A stretch of DNA of 64,000 bases, from contig NZ_MWPQ01000040.1 in the NCBI RefSeq assembly GCF_002028545.1, forward strand, positions 62,001-126,000, given 5' to 3'. The notes under the pieces are model-generated. The model saw nothing but the letters and a program-made list of their open reading frames with translations. It was not told where the DNA came from and searched no databases. Shown here piece after piece: positions 1 through 9,987 of this stretch. The stretch's first letter is position 1. Every line of letters begins with the position of its first letter. Origin of the DNA: Nitrobacter vulgaris. Its GTDB lineage: Bacteria; Pseudomonadota; Alphaproteobacteria; Rhizobiales; Xanthobacteraceae. The position numbers were made by a program, and so were the translations under genes.

Positions 1-70
1 GCGTGAAGAAAACGCGTTAAATCAAAATCATAGAGCAAGGATTTCAATTCTATTGGAAGCGGAGCTCCAG
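1..70 (+). repeat. Intergenic palindromic repeat, copy A (left part missing)
   Basis: The first 70 bases carry the right part of a repeat seen several times in this window. The core is GCGTGAAGAAAACGCGT followed by an AAATCAAAATCATAGAGC segment and an imperfect palindrome. The left part lies outside the window. It sits just downstream of the lipoprotein gene that ends at 80. Confidence 0.75.
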
Positions 71-79
71 CTCACGCTT

Positions 80-694
80 CTACCGTTTTTTCGCTCGCCG
101 CTCCGGCTTCTGAGGTGCTGCTAGTTCAGGCGCCCGCTCGATCGAGGACAGACGTCCCGCCGAAAATGTATAAGTTCCGGCGCGTGGTCCTCTCAGGAAC
201 GTCAAGACTGCAACACGATCTCCCCCCGGATTGTTGGAGAGACTGACATTATCCGGCGCGACTCCGATGCCGCGCGTCACGTCGCATTCGGTATGACCTA
301 ACGCCACGGTACCCGTTGCAGTTGGCGGAGCAGCGGTAGCGTTGTCGGAGGGTGCACCGGATCCCCCTGCGCCGATCGGCGGCGCCATCCCCGTACAAAG
401 ACCGTCCGCACTGATGAGGTCGTCCGGCGCGACCGGCTTGTCCGGCGTGAGCGGCGGTGTTTCAATCGAAACGTTCTTGACGAATACTCTGCCGGATCGC
501 GAAAACCAGTCCGCATCCTTCGACAGCAGATCTGACGACAAAATATCCGATGCGCTGCCGCAGCCCGATACAAGCGGCGCTATCAGAAGGAGCGACATCA
601 AGGCCCTTCGGCGAAATCTGGGCTGTCTCACGACGAATTTTATCCCGACGGATCGTAAAAAACCTGTCCCACCACCTATTTGCGGCGTGACCAT
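80..694 (-). CDS. Predicted lipoprotein of unknown function
   Basis: The 204-residue product has a basic segment (QPRFRRR), a hydrophobic stretch and a lipobox (LVSGC) with the acceptor cysteine at about residue 45, so it is probably exported and lipidated. The mature part is rich in Pro, Ala and Gly in the middle and ends in a basic tail (PERRAKKR). I recognise no enzymatic motif. The ATG at 694 has an AAGG ribosome site about 8 bases upstream. GTG at 631 or ATG at 598 would give a more usual short signal peptide. It lies downstream of holC in the same direction, 64 bases away, and may be cotranscribed. Function unknown. Confidence 0.7.
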   Translation of the reverse strand: MVTPQIGGGTGFLRSVGIKFVVRQPRFRRRALMSLLLIAPLVSGCGSASDILSSDLLSKDADWFSRSGRVFVKNVSIETPPLTPDKPVAPDDLISADGLCTGMAPPIGAGGSGAPSDNATAAPPTATGTVALGHTECDVTRGIGVAPDNVSLSNNPGGDRVAVLTFLRGPRAGTYTFSAGRLSSIERAPELAAPQKPERRAKKR

Positions 695-758
695 GACTGG
701 ACCTTAGTGTCTGAGCAGAAAGCTTCAAGTATCATCAAATTACAACCGCTCTATCTGG

Positions 759-1211
759 CTACTTGCGACGCTGCCAGCGTCCAGTTTCGTCAGGCTGCCA
801 GTAGGTCGCCTCAAACCCTCGTGACTTGCACTCTGTCCAGACGGCCCTCGCGGCATCTAGCGCGCCACTATCGTCGCCATCGAAGATCAGCACCAGCCGT
901 TCGTAGGTATCAGGACTGTCCGGAAGTGGGGCACTGTCGATTAGAAATCTGACGGTGGCCCGGTTGGGATTTCGGCCGTCGACCGTCAGGATAATCGGCT
1001 GTTCGCTGGCGTCCTCGATCCGCCACGTCGCATGCGGCAGGAAAGAATCGTCACGATAGGACCATAGATGAGCATCGAGCGCATCGGCGCGCTCCTCAGA
1101 TGTTGTATGGACGACGGCGCGCCATCCGCGTTCGAAGGTTTTCTCGAGCAGCGGTGGCAGAACTTTTTCAAGCGACATGTTCTGCAAATGGTAGAACAGA
1201 ACTTCCGTCAT
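759..1211 (-). CDS. holC: DNA polymerase III chi subunit
   Basis: The 150-residue protein begins [10 protein letters not shown] and ends in a basic tail, as HolC proteins do. Chi is part of the clamp-loader complex and links it to single-strand-binding protein. The typical conserved patches are present: an N-terminal FYHL, a central LW.Y.DDSFLPH, and a TYW.. near the C-terminus. The ATG at 1211 overlaps the pepA stop codon by four bases (ATGA), so the genes are probably translationally coupled. A longer frame running back to 1340 lies inside pepA and is rejected. pepA-holC is a common proteobacterial gene pair. Confidence 0.93.
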   Translation of the reverse strand: MTEVLFYHLQNMSLEKVLPPLLEKTFERGWRAVVHTTSEERADALDAHLWSYRDDSFLPHATWRIEDASEQPIILTVDGRNPNRATVRFLIDSAPLPDSPDTYERLVLIFDGDDSGALDAARAVWTECKSRGFEATYWQPDETGRWQRRK

Positions 1212-2710
1212 CGCTGCGTTTCGTAATGCTCCGCGACGAGGCGATCCAGCAACCGCACGCCGAACCCGGATCCCCAACTCTGATTGATGTCGGATTTGGG
1301 AGCGCCCATCGCCGTTCCCGCGATGTCGAGATGCGCCCACGGCGTATCGTCGATGAACCGTTGCAAAAATTGAGCAGCCGTGATCGAGCCGCCATAGCGG
1401 CCGCCGGTGTTTTTCATGTCAGCAAACTGCGAGTCGATCAGCTTGTCGTATTCAGGCGCAAGCGGCATCCGCCAGACCCGCTCACCGGTCTCCAAGCCTG
1501 CCTTGGTCAGTCGTTCCGACAATTCGTCATTGTTGGAGAACAGGCCGGCGTGTGCGGTGCCGAGCGCCACCATGATCGCGCCGGTGAGCGTTGCGAGATC
1601 AACCATCACCTTCGGCTTGAACTTGCGGGCGACGTACCAGAGCACGTCTGCAAGGACCAGCCTGCCCTCGGCGTCGGTGTTGATGATCTCGATGGTCTGA
1701 CCTGACATTGACGTCACGATATCGCCGGGCCGCTGCGCGTTGCCGTCCGGCATGTTCTCGACAAGGCCGATGACGCCGACGGCATTCACCTTCGCCTTGC
1801 GCGAGGCGAGCGCATGCATCAACCCCACCACACAGGCCGCCCCGCCCATGTCGCCCTTCATGTCTTCCATGCCGCTGGCGGATTTGATCGAGATTCCGCC
1901 GGTGTCGAAGCAAACGCCCTTGCCGATGAAAGCGACGGGCGGTTCGCCCTTCTTGCCGCCATTCCAGCGCATGACGACCGTCCGGCTGGGCCGTGCCGAC
2001 CCCTGCCCCACACCCAGCAGCGCCCCCATGCCAAGTTTGGTCATCGCCTTGACGTCAAGAACGTTGATACCGACCCCGATCGCGCGCAACCGGCTCGCGC
2101 GCCGCGCGAATTCCTCCGGATAAAGTACATTCGGCGGTTCGTTCACGAGGTCGCGCGCGATAATGACACCATCGACAACGTGATTGACAGGCGCGAACGC
2201 CTTCTTTGCTGCGGCGACGTCGGCGACCGCTATCGATATATCGGCGCGCAATACCGCATCGTCGCCGTCCTTTTTCCGCGTCTTGTAACGATCGAATTTG
2301 TAAGCGCGTAACCGGATACCGGAAGCCAGCGCCGCCGACTGATCCGGACCCATCATTGCGGATGGCAGCTCCGCAATGATCGTGACGCCGCCGTTATCGC
2401 TACGAATCTTTCCCGCAAGAACACCGCCGAATTTCAAGAAATCGCTGCTTTTGAGAGCCGACGTTTTGCCGGCACCCACAACGATCAGGCGATTAGCCTT
2501 GAGCCCCTCCGGCGCGAGAATATCGAGTGTCGTCGCGCTTTTGCCTTTGAACTGATTGGCTGCAGCCGCCCGTTTGACAAGTGCGGTTGACGACCCGAGA
2601 GCCTTGCTCGCGGCTTGGCCGAACTTCAGCGCATCATCGCAAAATACTACGAGGGTCCCGCGCGAAGCGGTCGAAACAGGAACAAAGCCCACCTTGACGG
2701 CGTCGGGCAT
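1208..2710 (-). CDS. pepA: Leucyl aminopeptidase (M17 family)
   Basis: This 500-residue cytosolic aminopeptidase removes N-terminal residues using two metal ions. The M17 signature NTDAEGRL is at about residues 344-351. The other metal and catalytic residues lie in [10 protein letters not shown] (263-272) and in the [10 protein letters not shown] segment (281-290). Length is normal for the family. The start at 2710 follows a purine-rich ribosome site (GGAGG on the minus strand). The gene is first in a probable pepA-holC-lipoprotein unit and is divergent from lptF, with about 357 bases between the two starts. Confidence 0.97.
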   Translation of the reverse strand: MPDAVKVGFVPVSTASRGTLVVFCDDALKFGQAASKALGSSTALVKRAAAANQFKGKSATTLDILAPEGLKANRLIVVGAGKTSALKSSDFLKFGGVLAGKIRSDNGGVTIIAELPSAMMGPDQSAALASGIRLRAYKFDRYKTRKKDGDDAVLRADISIAVADVAAAKKAFAPVNHVVDGVIIARDLVNEPPNVLYPEEFARRASRLRAIGVGINVLDVKAMTKLGMGALLGVGQGSARPSRTVVMRWNGGKKGEPPVAFIGKGVCFDTGGISIKSASGMEDMKGDMGGAACVVGLMHALASRKAKVNAVGVIGLVENMPDGNAQRPGDIVTSMSGQTIEIINTDAEGRLVLADVLWYVARKFKPKVMVDLATLTGAIMVALGTAHAGLFSNNDELSERLTKAGLETGERVWRMPLAPEYDKLIDSQFADMKNTGGRYGGSITAAQFLQRFIDDTPWAHLDIAGTAMGAPKSDINQSWGSGFGVRLLDRLVAEHYETQR

Positions 2711-3067
2711 CGGAAACCTCCAGGATCAGGGTGGTGCGGCCTCGAAATCGGGCCAGCGTGTGACTTAGCGACTATGACCTGTCAACGGCAACGCTGCCAA
2801 GGGTTCAACACCGTGTCAGCTTTCGGCGCCGTTGCTACAAATTCGCTTTGAGCGCAATTAACCCCCGCCGCCGTGGCTGCAGTGTCACATATTCCGGATT
2901 TTAACTATAATCGACGGACATTAAGCCTCGGCCATTTTGTTGACAGATCAAAGGGATGGTACTGAGAGACGAGTCAGGTAAAACATGGCGGGACGCTGGG
3001 GACGTCTCGGTCGCGGTCTGGCGTTGCCGGATGTGTTTGCCTGAAAGATTGGGGATCGTTCAGACCG
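2711..3067. promoter_or_regulatory. Divergent intergenic region pepA/lptF
   Basis: This 357-base gap separates two divergent operons and must hold both promoters. A TATAAT hexamer occurs at 2906-2911 on the plus strand, but without a good -35 box 17 bases upstream. A TTGACA occurs at 2940-2945 without a good -10. I cannot fix the promoters. No coding frame here is convincing. Confidence 0.4.
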
Positions 3068-4240
3068 ATGGGGTCGATCGACAAGTATATTTTCCGGACG
3101 ACGCTGGCGTCGTTTGTGGTGGTCCTGGTCAGCCTGACAGGGGTGATCTGGATTACGCAGGCGTTGCGTGGAATCGACCTGATGACAAGCCAGGGACAGA
3201 CCATCCTGACGTTTCTGGGGATCACCAGTCTTGCTATCCCCGTGCTGGTGCTGATCATCTCCCCGATTGCGCTGATGATCGCGATCTCGCACACCCTCCA
3301 CAAGCTTGCTACGGACTCGGAAATCATCGTGATGAACGCCGCCGGCCTATCGCCGTTCCGGCTCTTCCGGCCGTTCATCTATGCAACGGTGATTGTGGCC
3401 TTGCTGGTGGCGTTCATCGCGGCCTACCTTGCGCCTGATGGGATGCGTCGGTTGAAGCGATGGGATGCCGAGATCACCGCCGACGTTCTGGCGAACGTTC
3501 TGCAACCCGGCCGATTTGCGCAACTGGATCCGAATCTGACAATTCGTATTCGGGAACGACAGCCTGGTGGCCAACTCGCCGGAATTTTCATTGATGATCG
3601 CCGTAATCCTGAAGAGCGCCTCAGTATCATCGCCGACCACGGAACGGTGATGAAGAACGACCAGGGATCGTTTCTTATCCTGGAAGATGGGCACCTGGAG
3701 AGATTCGAGACGGGCAAGCGCGAACCGGCCATGGTCGCGTTTGACCGCTATGCGTTCGACATGTCGAAATTCTCCAATCGAGGGCATGACGTTATTTATG
3801 GCATTCGTGAACGTTACCTTTGGGAGTTGATTGCTCCCGATCAGAAGGACCCTCTGGTTCAGCAGATGCGTGGCCAATTCCGCGCCGAGCTTCACGATCG
3901 ATTCACCGCCCCGATCTATCCGTTTGCCTTTGCAGCGCTGACCTTCGCATTCCTCGGAACACCGCGCACCACGCGCCAGAGTCGCAATTTCTCCATGGGA
4001 GCGGCAATTGCGGCGGTGTTCGGCCTTCGTATGGCAGGCTTCGCGCTTTCGGTCATGACTGTGAAATCGCCGATGGCGGCGCTCCTGCAATACCTGCTTC
4101 TTTTCGGGGCAATTGGTATCTGCTTGCGGGTGATTGTTGCTGGAATCGTGCTCGAACCATCCGCCGCGTTAACGGAGGCGATCAACAGATCGAACGAGCG
4201 GCTCCTCCGCCTGCTGGGGAAGAAACCGGCCCTCGCATGA
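3068..4240 (+). CDS. lptF: LPS export permease LptF
   Basis: The 390-residue inner-membrane protein belongs to the YjgP/YjgQ family. LptF pairs with LptG, and together with the LptB ATPase they extract lipopolysaccharide from the inner membrane. The sequence shows the usual plan: about three membrane helices at each end (first near residues 12-37, last group near 280-360) flanking a periplasmic beta-jellyroll region (about 120-260). The C-terminus reads into lptG with a 4-base ATGA overlap. lptB is not in this window. It is first in the lptFG-lptD-surA-pdxA-rsmA series. Confidence 0.95.
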   Translation: MGSIDKYIFRTTLASFVVVLVSLTGVIWITQALRGIDLMTSQGQTILTFLGITSLAIPVLVLIISPIALMIAISHTLHKLATDSEIIVMNAAGLSPFRLFRPFIYATVIVALLVAFIAAYLAPDGMRRLKRWDAEITADVLANVLQPGRFAQLDPNLTIRIRERQPGGQLAGIFIDDRRNPEERLSIIADHGTVMKNDQGSFLILEDGHLERFETGKREPAMVAFDRYAFDMSKFSNRGHDVIYGIRERYLWELIAPDQKDPLVQQMRGQFRAELHDRFTAPIYPFAFAALTFAFLGTPRTTRQSRNFSMGAAIAAVFGLRMAGFALSVMTVKSPMAALLQYLLLFGAIGICLRVIVAGIVLEPSAALTEAINRSNERLLRLLGKKPALA

Positions 4241-5334
4241 GCATGTTGACGAACACGTTGGGTCGTTATTTTGCTGGCCGCTTCATGGTGGCTGCGCTCG
4301 GCGTTTTCGTCAGCATTTTTCTGCTACTCGTTCTTGTCGATTATATTGAAATGGTCCGGAGGACGTCGGGGCTTGCGTCGGCATCGGCACTCGTGGTTGC
4401 GGAAACATCGCTTTTCAGGGTGCCCCAGCTCCTTGAGAAACTGACCCCGTTCTGTGTCCTGATCGGCGCCATGACGTGCTATCTCGCACTGTCGCGGCAG
4501 CTTGAACTGGTGGTGGCCCGCGCCGCCGGCGTTTCGGCGTGGCAATTCATCTCGCCGGCGCTCGTGTGCGCGATCGTGCTCGGCGCCCTCGCCACCACGG
4601 TCTACAATCCTTTGTCTGCCAACCTGCGCGAATTGTCCAAGCGGATGGAGGCCGAACTGTTTGGCGGCGTCTCCGGAGGAGGTCTCCAGGACGCATCCGG
4701 TTTCTGGATCAACCAAGTGACCGACGACGGTCAGGCTATCATCAATGCGGCGCGCAGTGAGCAGCAAGGCGTGCGCTTGACGGGGCTCACCGTGTTCACG
4801 TTCGATCCCCATTCCAAGTTCGAGGAACGTATCGAGGCACGCGAAGCAGCCCTGGAAGACGGGCGCTGGCTGTTCAAAGGCGTTCGCCGGTTTACGCTGG
4901 ACAATCCGCCGGTCGAGCAGGAAACCTTTGTCCTTCCGACCAGTCTGACGCCGGCACAGGTCCAAAACAGCTTCTCCACCCCCGAAACTGTGTCATTTTG
5001 GCAACTGCCGGGTTATATCAGATCCTCCGAGAGCTCAGGATTTGCAACCGCAGGATACCGGCTGCAATACCACAAACTCATCGCACAGCCGTTTTTGCTG
5101 GCTGCAATGGTGATGCTGGCGGCCTCGGTGAGCCTCCGCTTCTTCCGCTTCGGCGGGGTGCAAAAGATGGTTTTAAGTGGCGTGGGTTCGGGCTTTCTGC
5201 TCTATGTCCTGTCTAAGGTAACTGAGGATTTGAGCAAGGCCGAGCTGATGAATCCAATCGCTGCGGCGTGGCTGCCGGTCTGCGTCGGCAGCCTCACCGG
5301 CTTTTTGGTCTTGCTGCATCAGGAGGACGGATAG
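4237..5334 (+). CDS. lptG: LPS export permease LptG
   Basis: The 365-residue protein begins MSMLTNTLGRYFAGRF. The start at 4237 overlaps the lptF stop (ATGA), which supports this start over a longer in-frame extension back to 3820. It has the same family plan as LptF: N-terminal helices (about 17-120), a periplasmic middle domain, and C-terminal helices (about 285-360). It is the second half of the LptFG permease. Its stop codon TAG shares its last base with the GTG start of lptD. Confidence 0.95.
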   Translation: MSMLTNTLGRYFAGRFMVAALGVFVSIFLLLVLVDYIEMVRRTSGLASASALVVAETSLFRVPQLLEKLTPFCVLIGAMTCYLALSRQLELVVARAAGVSAWQFISPALVCAIVLGALATTVYNPLSANLRELSKRMEAELFGGVSGGGLQDASGFWINQVTDDGQAIINAARSEQQGVRLTGLTVFTFDPHSKFEERIEAREAALEDGRWLFKGVRRFTLDNPPVEQETFVLPTSLTPAQVQNSFSTPETVSFWQLPGYIRSSESSGFATAGYRLQYHKLIAQPFLLAAMVMLAASVSLRFFRFGGVQKMVLSGVGSGFLLYVLSKVTEDLSKAELMNPIAAAWLPVCVGSLTGFLVLLHQEDG

Positions 5335-7829
5335 TGGCTGCAATCGCCACCCTCCGTAAGCGCTCGCCTGTTCGCGAGCGGCGCGTCTCACTGCGCCGCC
5401 GTCGGTCTGGTGCGTCCGTGATTCCGGCCTCGCTGACGGCGGCCGTTCTCGGACTGATTGCCGCCGCTGTGATTGACGTCGTCGCAACTACTCCGGCTGT
5501 GGCACAAAGCTTCACTTACAATCCTCGCCCGCCCAAGCCTACGCCGCCGCCACCTCAGAATGACGGGCAGATGCTCGTTCAAGCCACCGAGCTCGACTAC
5601 GACTACAACAATTCTCGCGTGTCGGCCGTCGGCAATGTGCAGATGTTCTACAACGGCACGAGCGTCGAGGCGGACAAGGTCATCTACGACCAGAAAACCA
5701 AGCGGCTCCATGCCGAAGGCAACATCCGCATGACTGATGCGGGAGGCAAGATCACCTACGCCAATATCCTGGATTTGAGCGACGACTACCGGGACGGCTT
5801 CGTCGATTCGCTGAGAGTTGACACGGCCGATGCGACGCGCATGGCCGCAACCCGGGCCGATCGGACCAAGGGCAACTACACGGTATTCGAAAACGGCGTC
5901 TATACAGCCTGCGCGCCCTGCAGGGAGAATCCGAAAAAGCCCCCGCTTTGGCAGGTCAAGGGTGCCCGCATCATTCACGATCAGACCGAGAAGATGTTGT
6001 ACTTCGAGGACGCCCGATTGGAATTTTACGGCGTGCCTATGGCCTATATGCCTTTCTTCTCAACACCAGATCCGACTGTGAAGCGCAAAAGCGGCTTCCT
6101 GGTGCCCACCTTTACGTCCTATTCTCCCTACGGGGTCGGGGTCGAGGTTCCCTACTATTTCGCGCTCGCGCCGGACTACGACCTGACCCTTTCTCCCCGA
6201 TTCACCACGCGACAAGGCGTGTTGATGCAAGGCGAGTTCAGGCAGCGTTTCGTGGACGGCGCCTATCAAATCCGTGCTTATGGTATCAATCAGCTTGATC
6301 CGGACGCCTTCGGTTCGGGGCCCGGCAACCGGGACTTCCGCGGCGGTGTGGATACCAAAGGTCAGTTTGCCTTGAACGATAAATGGGTCTGGGGTTGGGA
6401 CGGCGTTCTGTTAAGCGACTACTTCTTCTTCTCCGACTACCGGTTGAAGCAGTACAGGGACTTGATGCAATCGTTCCTGACTCTGCCGACCGAAGCGATT
6501 TCGCAACTCTATCTGACCGGCGTCGGTACCCGTAGCTACTTCGACGCCCGCGCGATTCACTACCTGAGCTTCTCGGGCAATCAGAGCCTGGTTCCGGTGG
6601 TTGCGCCTGTCATCGACTATTCGAATGTCATCAACCATTCGGTCATTGGCGGCGAATTCAGCTACAAGTTCAACTTCGTCAATCTCGCGCGTGATCAGGC
6701 GCAGTTCGATCCGATCTCGACGCTGGCGAATACCTCGTTCGTGTGCGCGCCAACGTCGGCTGACCCAGCGGCGAGAACACCGGCCAATTGTTTGCTTCGA
6801 GGCATTCCGGGAACCTATACACGCTTGACCGCACAGGCACAGTGGCGGAAGTCGTTCACCGATTCCTTTGGTCAGATCTGGACGCCGTTCGCTTCGCTTC
6901 GCGCCGACGCCATCAATGCTGACATCTCGAACCAGCCGGGCGTGTCCAATTTCATCCAGCCCGGTACCACGCAGGCACTCCGCCTCATGCCCGTTGTGGG
7001 TCTCGAATATCGCTATCCCTTCATCAACGTTCAGCCCTGGGGCACCACAACGATCGAACCGATCGCGCAGGTCATCATCCGTCCGAATGAAAGCTATGCG
7101 GGCAAGCTGCCGAATGAGGATGCGCAAAGCCTGGTCTTCGACGCCAGCAACCTCTTCAGCGTGGACAAATTCTCCGGTTATGACCGTGTCGAGGGTGGCG
7201 GCCGCGCCAACGTCGGCGCACAGGCGACGACTCAATTCGATCAGGGCGGCGCGATCAACTTTCTGTTCGGACAGTCCTATCAGCTGTTCGGCCTGAACTC
7301 GTTTGCTGTCGCGGATATCACCAATACCGGCGTCAATTCCGGCTTGCAGCGCCCGCAATCCGACTACGTCACAAGCGTGAACTATTCGCCCAACAGCATC
7401 TTCACGTTCAGCACCCGCGCGCGGATTGATGAGGCGACCTTGAATGTGCAGCGCTTCGAAGCCGAAGGCCGCGCCAGTTTCAGCCGGTGGTCCGGGAGCG
7501 TGTTGTACGGCGATTATGCGGAGCAGCCCGCCCTCGGCTTTCTCACAAGGCGCCGAGGTCTTTTGGGCACCGGTTCCATAAAGGTTGCATCCAACTGGGT
7601 CGTGCAGGGTGCGGCACGCTGGGACCTGGAAGCCAATCAAATCAACCAGTATGCAGTCGGCGCGGGATACGTGGACGATTGTTTTGTTCTCGGCCTCAAC
7701 TACGTGACGTCATACATTTATTCCGCGGGAGCAACGCCGCCCCAGCTTAACCATGCTTTCATGCTTCAGCTTGGGCTGAGAACCTTGGGCCAGACCCGCG
7801 GAGGATCGACCGGCTCTGGCATCCGCTAG
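5334..7829 (+). CDS. lptD: LPS-assembly outer-membrane protein LptD
   Basis: LptD is the outer-membrane beta-barrel that inserts lipopolysaccharide into the outer leaflet. The GTG start at 5334 is chosen because AGGAGG lies at 5321-5326 with ideal spacing and the codon overlaps the lptG stop by one base. An in-frame upstream ATG at 5268 lies inside lptG. The 831-residue product has a long signal peptide ending near AVA-Q (about residue 57), a proline-rich linker, an OstA/LptA-like jellyroll domain (about 80-160) and a long barrel. Cysteines occur in a CAPC motif (about 193-196), in a mid-barrel pair and near the C-terminus, compatible with the disulphides known in LptD. Confidence 0.95.
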   Translation: MAAIATLRKRSPVRERRVSLRRRRSGASVIPASLTAAVLGLIAAAVIDVVATTPAVAQSFTYNPRPPKPTPPPPQNDGQMLVQATELDYDYNNSRVSAVGNVQMFYNGTSVEADKVIYDQKTKRLHAEGNIRMTDAGGKITYANILDLSDDYRDGFVDSLRVDTADATRMAATRADRTKGNYTVFENGVYTACAPCRENPKKPPLWQVKGARIIHDQTEKMLYFEDARLEFYGVPMAYMPFFSTPDPTVKRKSGFLVPTFTSYSPYGVGVEVPYYFALAPDYDLTLSPRFTTRQGVLMQGEFRQRFVDGAYQIRAYGINQLDPDAFGSGPGNRDFRGGVDTKGQFALNDKWVWGWDGVLLSDYFFFSDYRLKQYRDLMQSFLTLPTEAISQLYLTGVGTRSYFDARAIHYLSFSGNQSLVPVVAPVIDYSNVINHSVIGGEFSYKFNFVNLARDQAQFDPISTLANTSFVCAPTSADPAARTPANCLLRGIPGTYTRLTAQAQWRKSFTDSFGQIWTPFASLRADAINADISNQPGVSNFIQPGTTQALRLMPVVGLEYRYPFINVQPWGTTTIEPIAQVIIRPNESYAGKLPNEDAQSLVFDASNLFSVDKFSGYDRVEGGGRANVGAQATTQFDQGGAINFLFGQSYQLFGLNSFAVADITNTGVNSGLQRPQSDYVTSVNYSPNSIFTFSTRARIDEATLNVQRFEAEGRASFSRWSGSVLYGDYAEQPALGFLTRRRGLLGTGSIKVASNWVVQGAARWDLEANQINQYAVGAGYVDDCFVLGLNYVTSYIYSAGATPPQLNHAFMLQLGLRTLGQTRGGSTGSGIR

Positions 7830-7918
7830 TTTCAAGTGGTGGTACTTTGAAGAAGCAGGCTGTGCCGCCTGATGAACTCAGACCTCGACGACAATAGACC
7901 TGCTAAGCGCGCATTGAC

Positions 7919-8878
7919 ATGAAAATGATCTTGCTCTTCCGGCCGTTGAGCCGTCTGGCCTTATTCGCGTTTCTTTCTTTCGTCGGCTTGAACTCGCCGC
8001 TGCTTGCCCAGTCGGTCGCGGTCATGGTCAACGGCGAGCCGATCACCACTTTTGATATCGAGCAGCGCATCCGCCTGATTAAGATATCCACCCACAAATC
8101 TCCGCCCCGGCAGGAGGTGATCGAAGAGTTGATCGGCGAAAAGGTGAAGATCAGGGAGGCCAAGAAGTTCGGCGTGAACCCGACTTCGACGGATATTGAT
8201 CAGGCATACGCCAGCATGGGCGCGCGGATGGGGATGTCGCCCGAACAGCTGACAAAATCGATCGGCTCTCAGGGAGTTCGCCCGGACACGATCAAGGCGC
8301 GCCTGAGAGCTGATATGGTTTGGGGAAGCCTTGTGCGCGGCCGCTTCAAGGAAAGTCTTCTTGTGAGCGATCGTGATGTCAATGAAGCGCTGAAGAATAG
8401 CGGCGAGGATAAATCGAAAATCGAGGGGGTCGAATACCGGATGCGTCCCGTTGTCCTGATCGTTCCGCGCGGCGCGGCGGGTCCGGTGGTGGAGGCGCGG
8501 CGCAACGAAGCCAATTCTTTGCGCGAGCGTATTCAGTCTTGCTCGGAGGCCGTTCGCACCGTCAAGGCGATGCGGAATGCCACCCTACGCGATCCGATCA
8601 CAAAAACGTCCGCTGACCTGCCACCTACGCTTCGAGATCTGCTCGATAAGACGCCCGTGGGGCATCTGACTCCACCGGAAATCACGCGGCAGGGCGTCGA
8701 AATGGTAGCGGTATGCGAAAAGAAGGTAACCAGTGTGGACACCCCGAAGAAAAAGGAAATCCGGGAAAAAATGTTTGCCGACAAGTATGAGAAGCGGTCC
8801 AAATCCTACCTGGACGATATTCGAAGATCCGCGATGATCGAATATCGTGAAAGTCGTCCGGAGAAAGGCGACAAATGA
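7919..8878 (+). CDS. surA: Periplasmic chaperone SurA-like, parvulin family
   Basis: The 319-residue protein has a signal peptide (cleavage after about residue 27, LLAQ), a SurA N-terminal chaperone domain (VNGEPITTFDIEQRIRL onward, to about 160), and a single weakly conserved parvulin-like region (about 170-270). The C-terminal helix ends AMIEYR. SurA escorts outer-membrane proteins, including LptD, to the Bam complex. The family in alphaproteobacteria often has one parvulin domain rather than the two of E. coli, so isomerase activity is uncertain. It lies between lptD and pdxA, as in many proteobacteria. Confidence 0.9.
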   Translation: MKMILLFRPLSRLALFAFLSFVGLNSPLLAQSVAVMVNGEPITTFDIEQRIRLIKISTHKSPPRQEVIEELIGEKVKIREAKKFGVNPTSTDIDQAYASMGARMGMSPEQLTKSIGSQGVRPDTIKARLRADMVWGSLVRGRFKESLLVSDRDVNEALKNSGEDKSKIEGVEYRMRPVVLIVPRGAAGPVVEARRNEANSLRERIQSCSEAVRTVKAMRNATLRDPITKTSADLPPTLRDLLDKTPVGHLTPPEITRQGVEMVAVCEKKVTSVDTPKKKEIREKMFADKYEKRSKSYLDDIRRSAMIEYRESRPEKGDK

Positions 8879-8964
8879 CGTTTCCCGCGTGTCCAGCAGG
8901 GTGATGCGGCAGATGTCATGAACGGCGGCGTGTATTCTATCAAAAGCCGCGCTGGAGCCACCGC

Positions 8965-9987
8965 GTGGTGAAGCCGATTGCATTGACCCTGGGCGAGCCG
9001 GCCGGCATCGGACCGGATATCACGATCGCGGCCTGGCTGCGCCGCAAGAACGATGCCGTTCCTCCCTTCTATCTTCTTGGCGATAGCGCATTCATCGCGG
9101 CCCGGGCAAAGCTGCTCGGACTTGATCTTCCCTTGCTTGATCTTTCCTTGGCGGAGGTTGGCCAGAAAGACCTTTCCCAGATATTCAATGAAGCACTTCC
9201 GATTGTCGCCACGGGGCATCCGGCAACCGCGCATCCCGGTCATCCCGACGACAACAGCGCCCCCGCAGCGATTGGATCGATCCGTCATGCGGTCAACGAT
9301 GTTGTAGCGGGCCATGCGGGAGCAGTGGTCACCAATCCGATCGCCAAGAGCGTGCTCTACCGGGCGGGATTCGCCCATCCTGGCCACACCGAATTTCTCG
9401 CCGAACTGGCGGCAACGAACTCCAACGCACCGCAACCGGTGATGCTGCTTTGGTCGCCTGATCTTGCGGTCGTGCCCGTCACTATCCACCTGCCCTTGCG
9501 CGATGCGATCACAATGCTGTCGAGCCGCATGATTGTGGATACCGTTCGCATTGTCGTTGCAGACCTACGCTCGCGATTTGGAATCACCAGCCCCCGCATC
9601 GCGGTATCCGGATTGAATCCCCACGCGGGAGAGGACGGCTCGCTCGGAACCGAGGATCAGACGATCGTTGCACCGGCCGTCGCAATCCTGCGCGCCGAAG
9701 CAATCGACGTCAAAGGCCCGCTTCCGGCCGACACCATGTTCCATGAGGCCGCGCGCCGGACTTACGACTGTGCCATTTGCATGTATCACGATCAGGCTCT
9801 GATTCCGGTCAAAACGCTGGCTTTCGATCGGGCCGTCAATGTCACGCTGGGACTGCCGTTTATCCGTACATCGCCTGATCACGGCACTGCATTCGACATC
9901 GCCGGCACGGGACGCGCCGATCCATCGAGTCTGATCGCTGCGCTGAGCCTCGCCGCGCGGATGGCAGCGTCGACACGTTCGGCATGA
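8965..9987 (+). CDS. pdxA: 4-hydroxythreonine-4-phosphate dehydrogenase
   Basis: PdxA oxidises 4-phosphohydroxy-threonine in pyridoxal phosphate synthesis. The 340-residue protein begins [14 protein letters not shown]. The metal-binding histidines are in the family contexts [22 protein letters not shown] and [12 protein letters not shown]. The start is GTG at 8965; a second GTG follows at once. The stop overlaps the rsmA start by four bases. The surA-pdxA-rsmA order is conserved from alpha- to gammaproteobacteria. Confidence 0.96.
   Translation: MVKPIALTLGEPAGIGPDITIAAWLRRKNDAVPPFYLLGDSAFIAARAKLLGLDLPLLDLSLAEVGQKDLSQIFNEALPIVATGHPATAHPGHPDDNSAPAAIGSIRHAVNDVVAGHAGAVVTNPIAKSVLYRAGFAHPGHTEFLAELAATNSNAPQPVMLLWSPDLAVVPVTIHLPLRDAITMLSSRMIVDTVRIVVADLRSRFGITSPRIAVSGLNPHAGEDGSLGTEDQTIVAPAVAILRAEAIDVKGPLPADTMFHEAARRTYDCAICMYHDQALIPVKTLAFDRAVNVTLGLPFIRTSPDHGTAFDIAGTGRADPSSLIAALSLAARMAASTRSA

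Noticed and set aside
6411-7640. Long open frame on the minus strand inside lptD (409 codons)
   Set aside because: It is a shadow of a GC-rich gene; the protein has no recognisable pattern, while the plus strand encodes a clear LptD.
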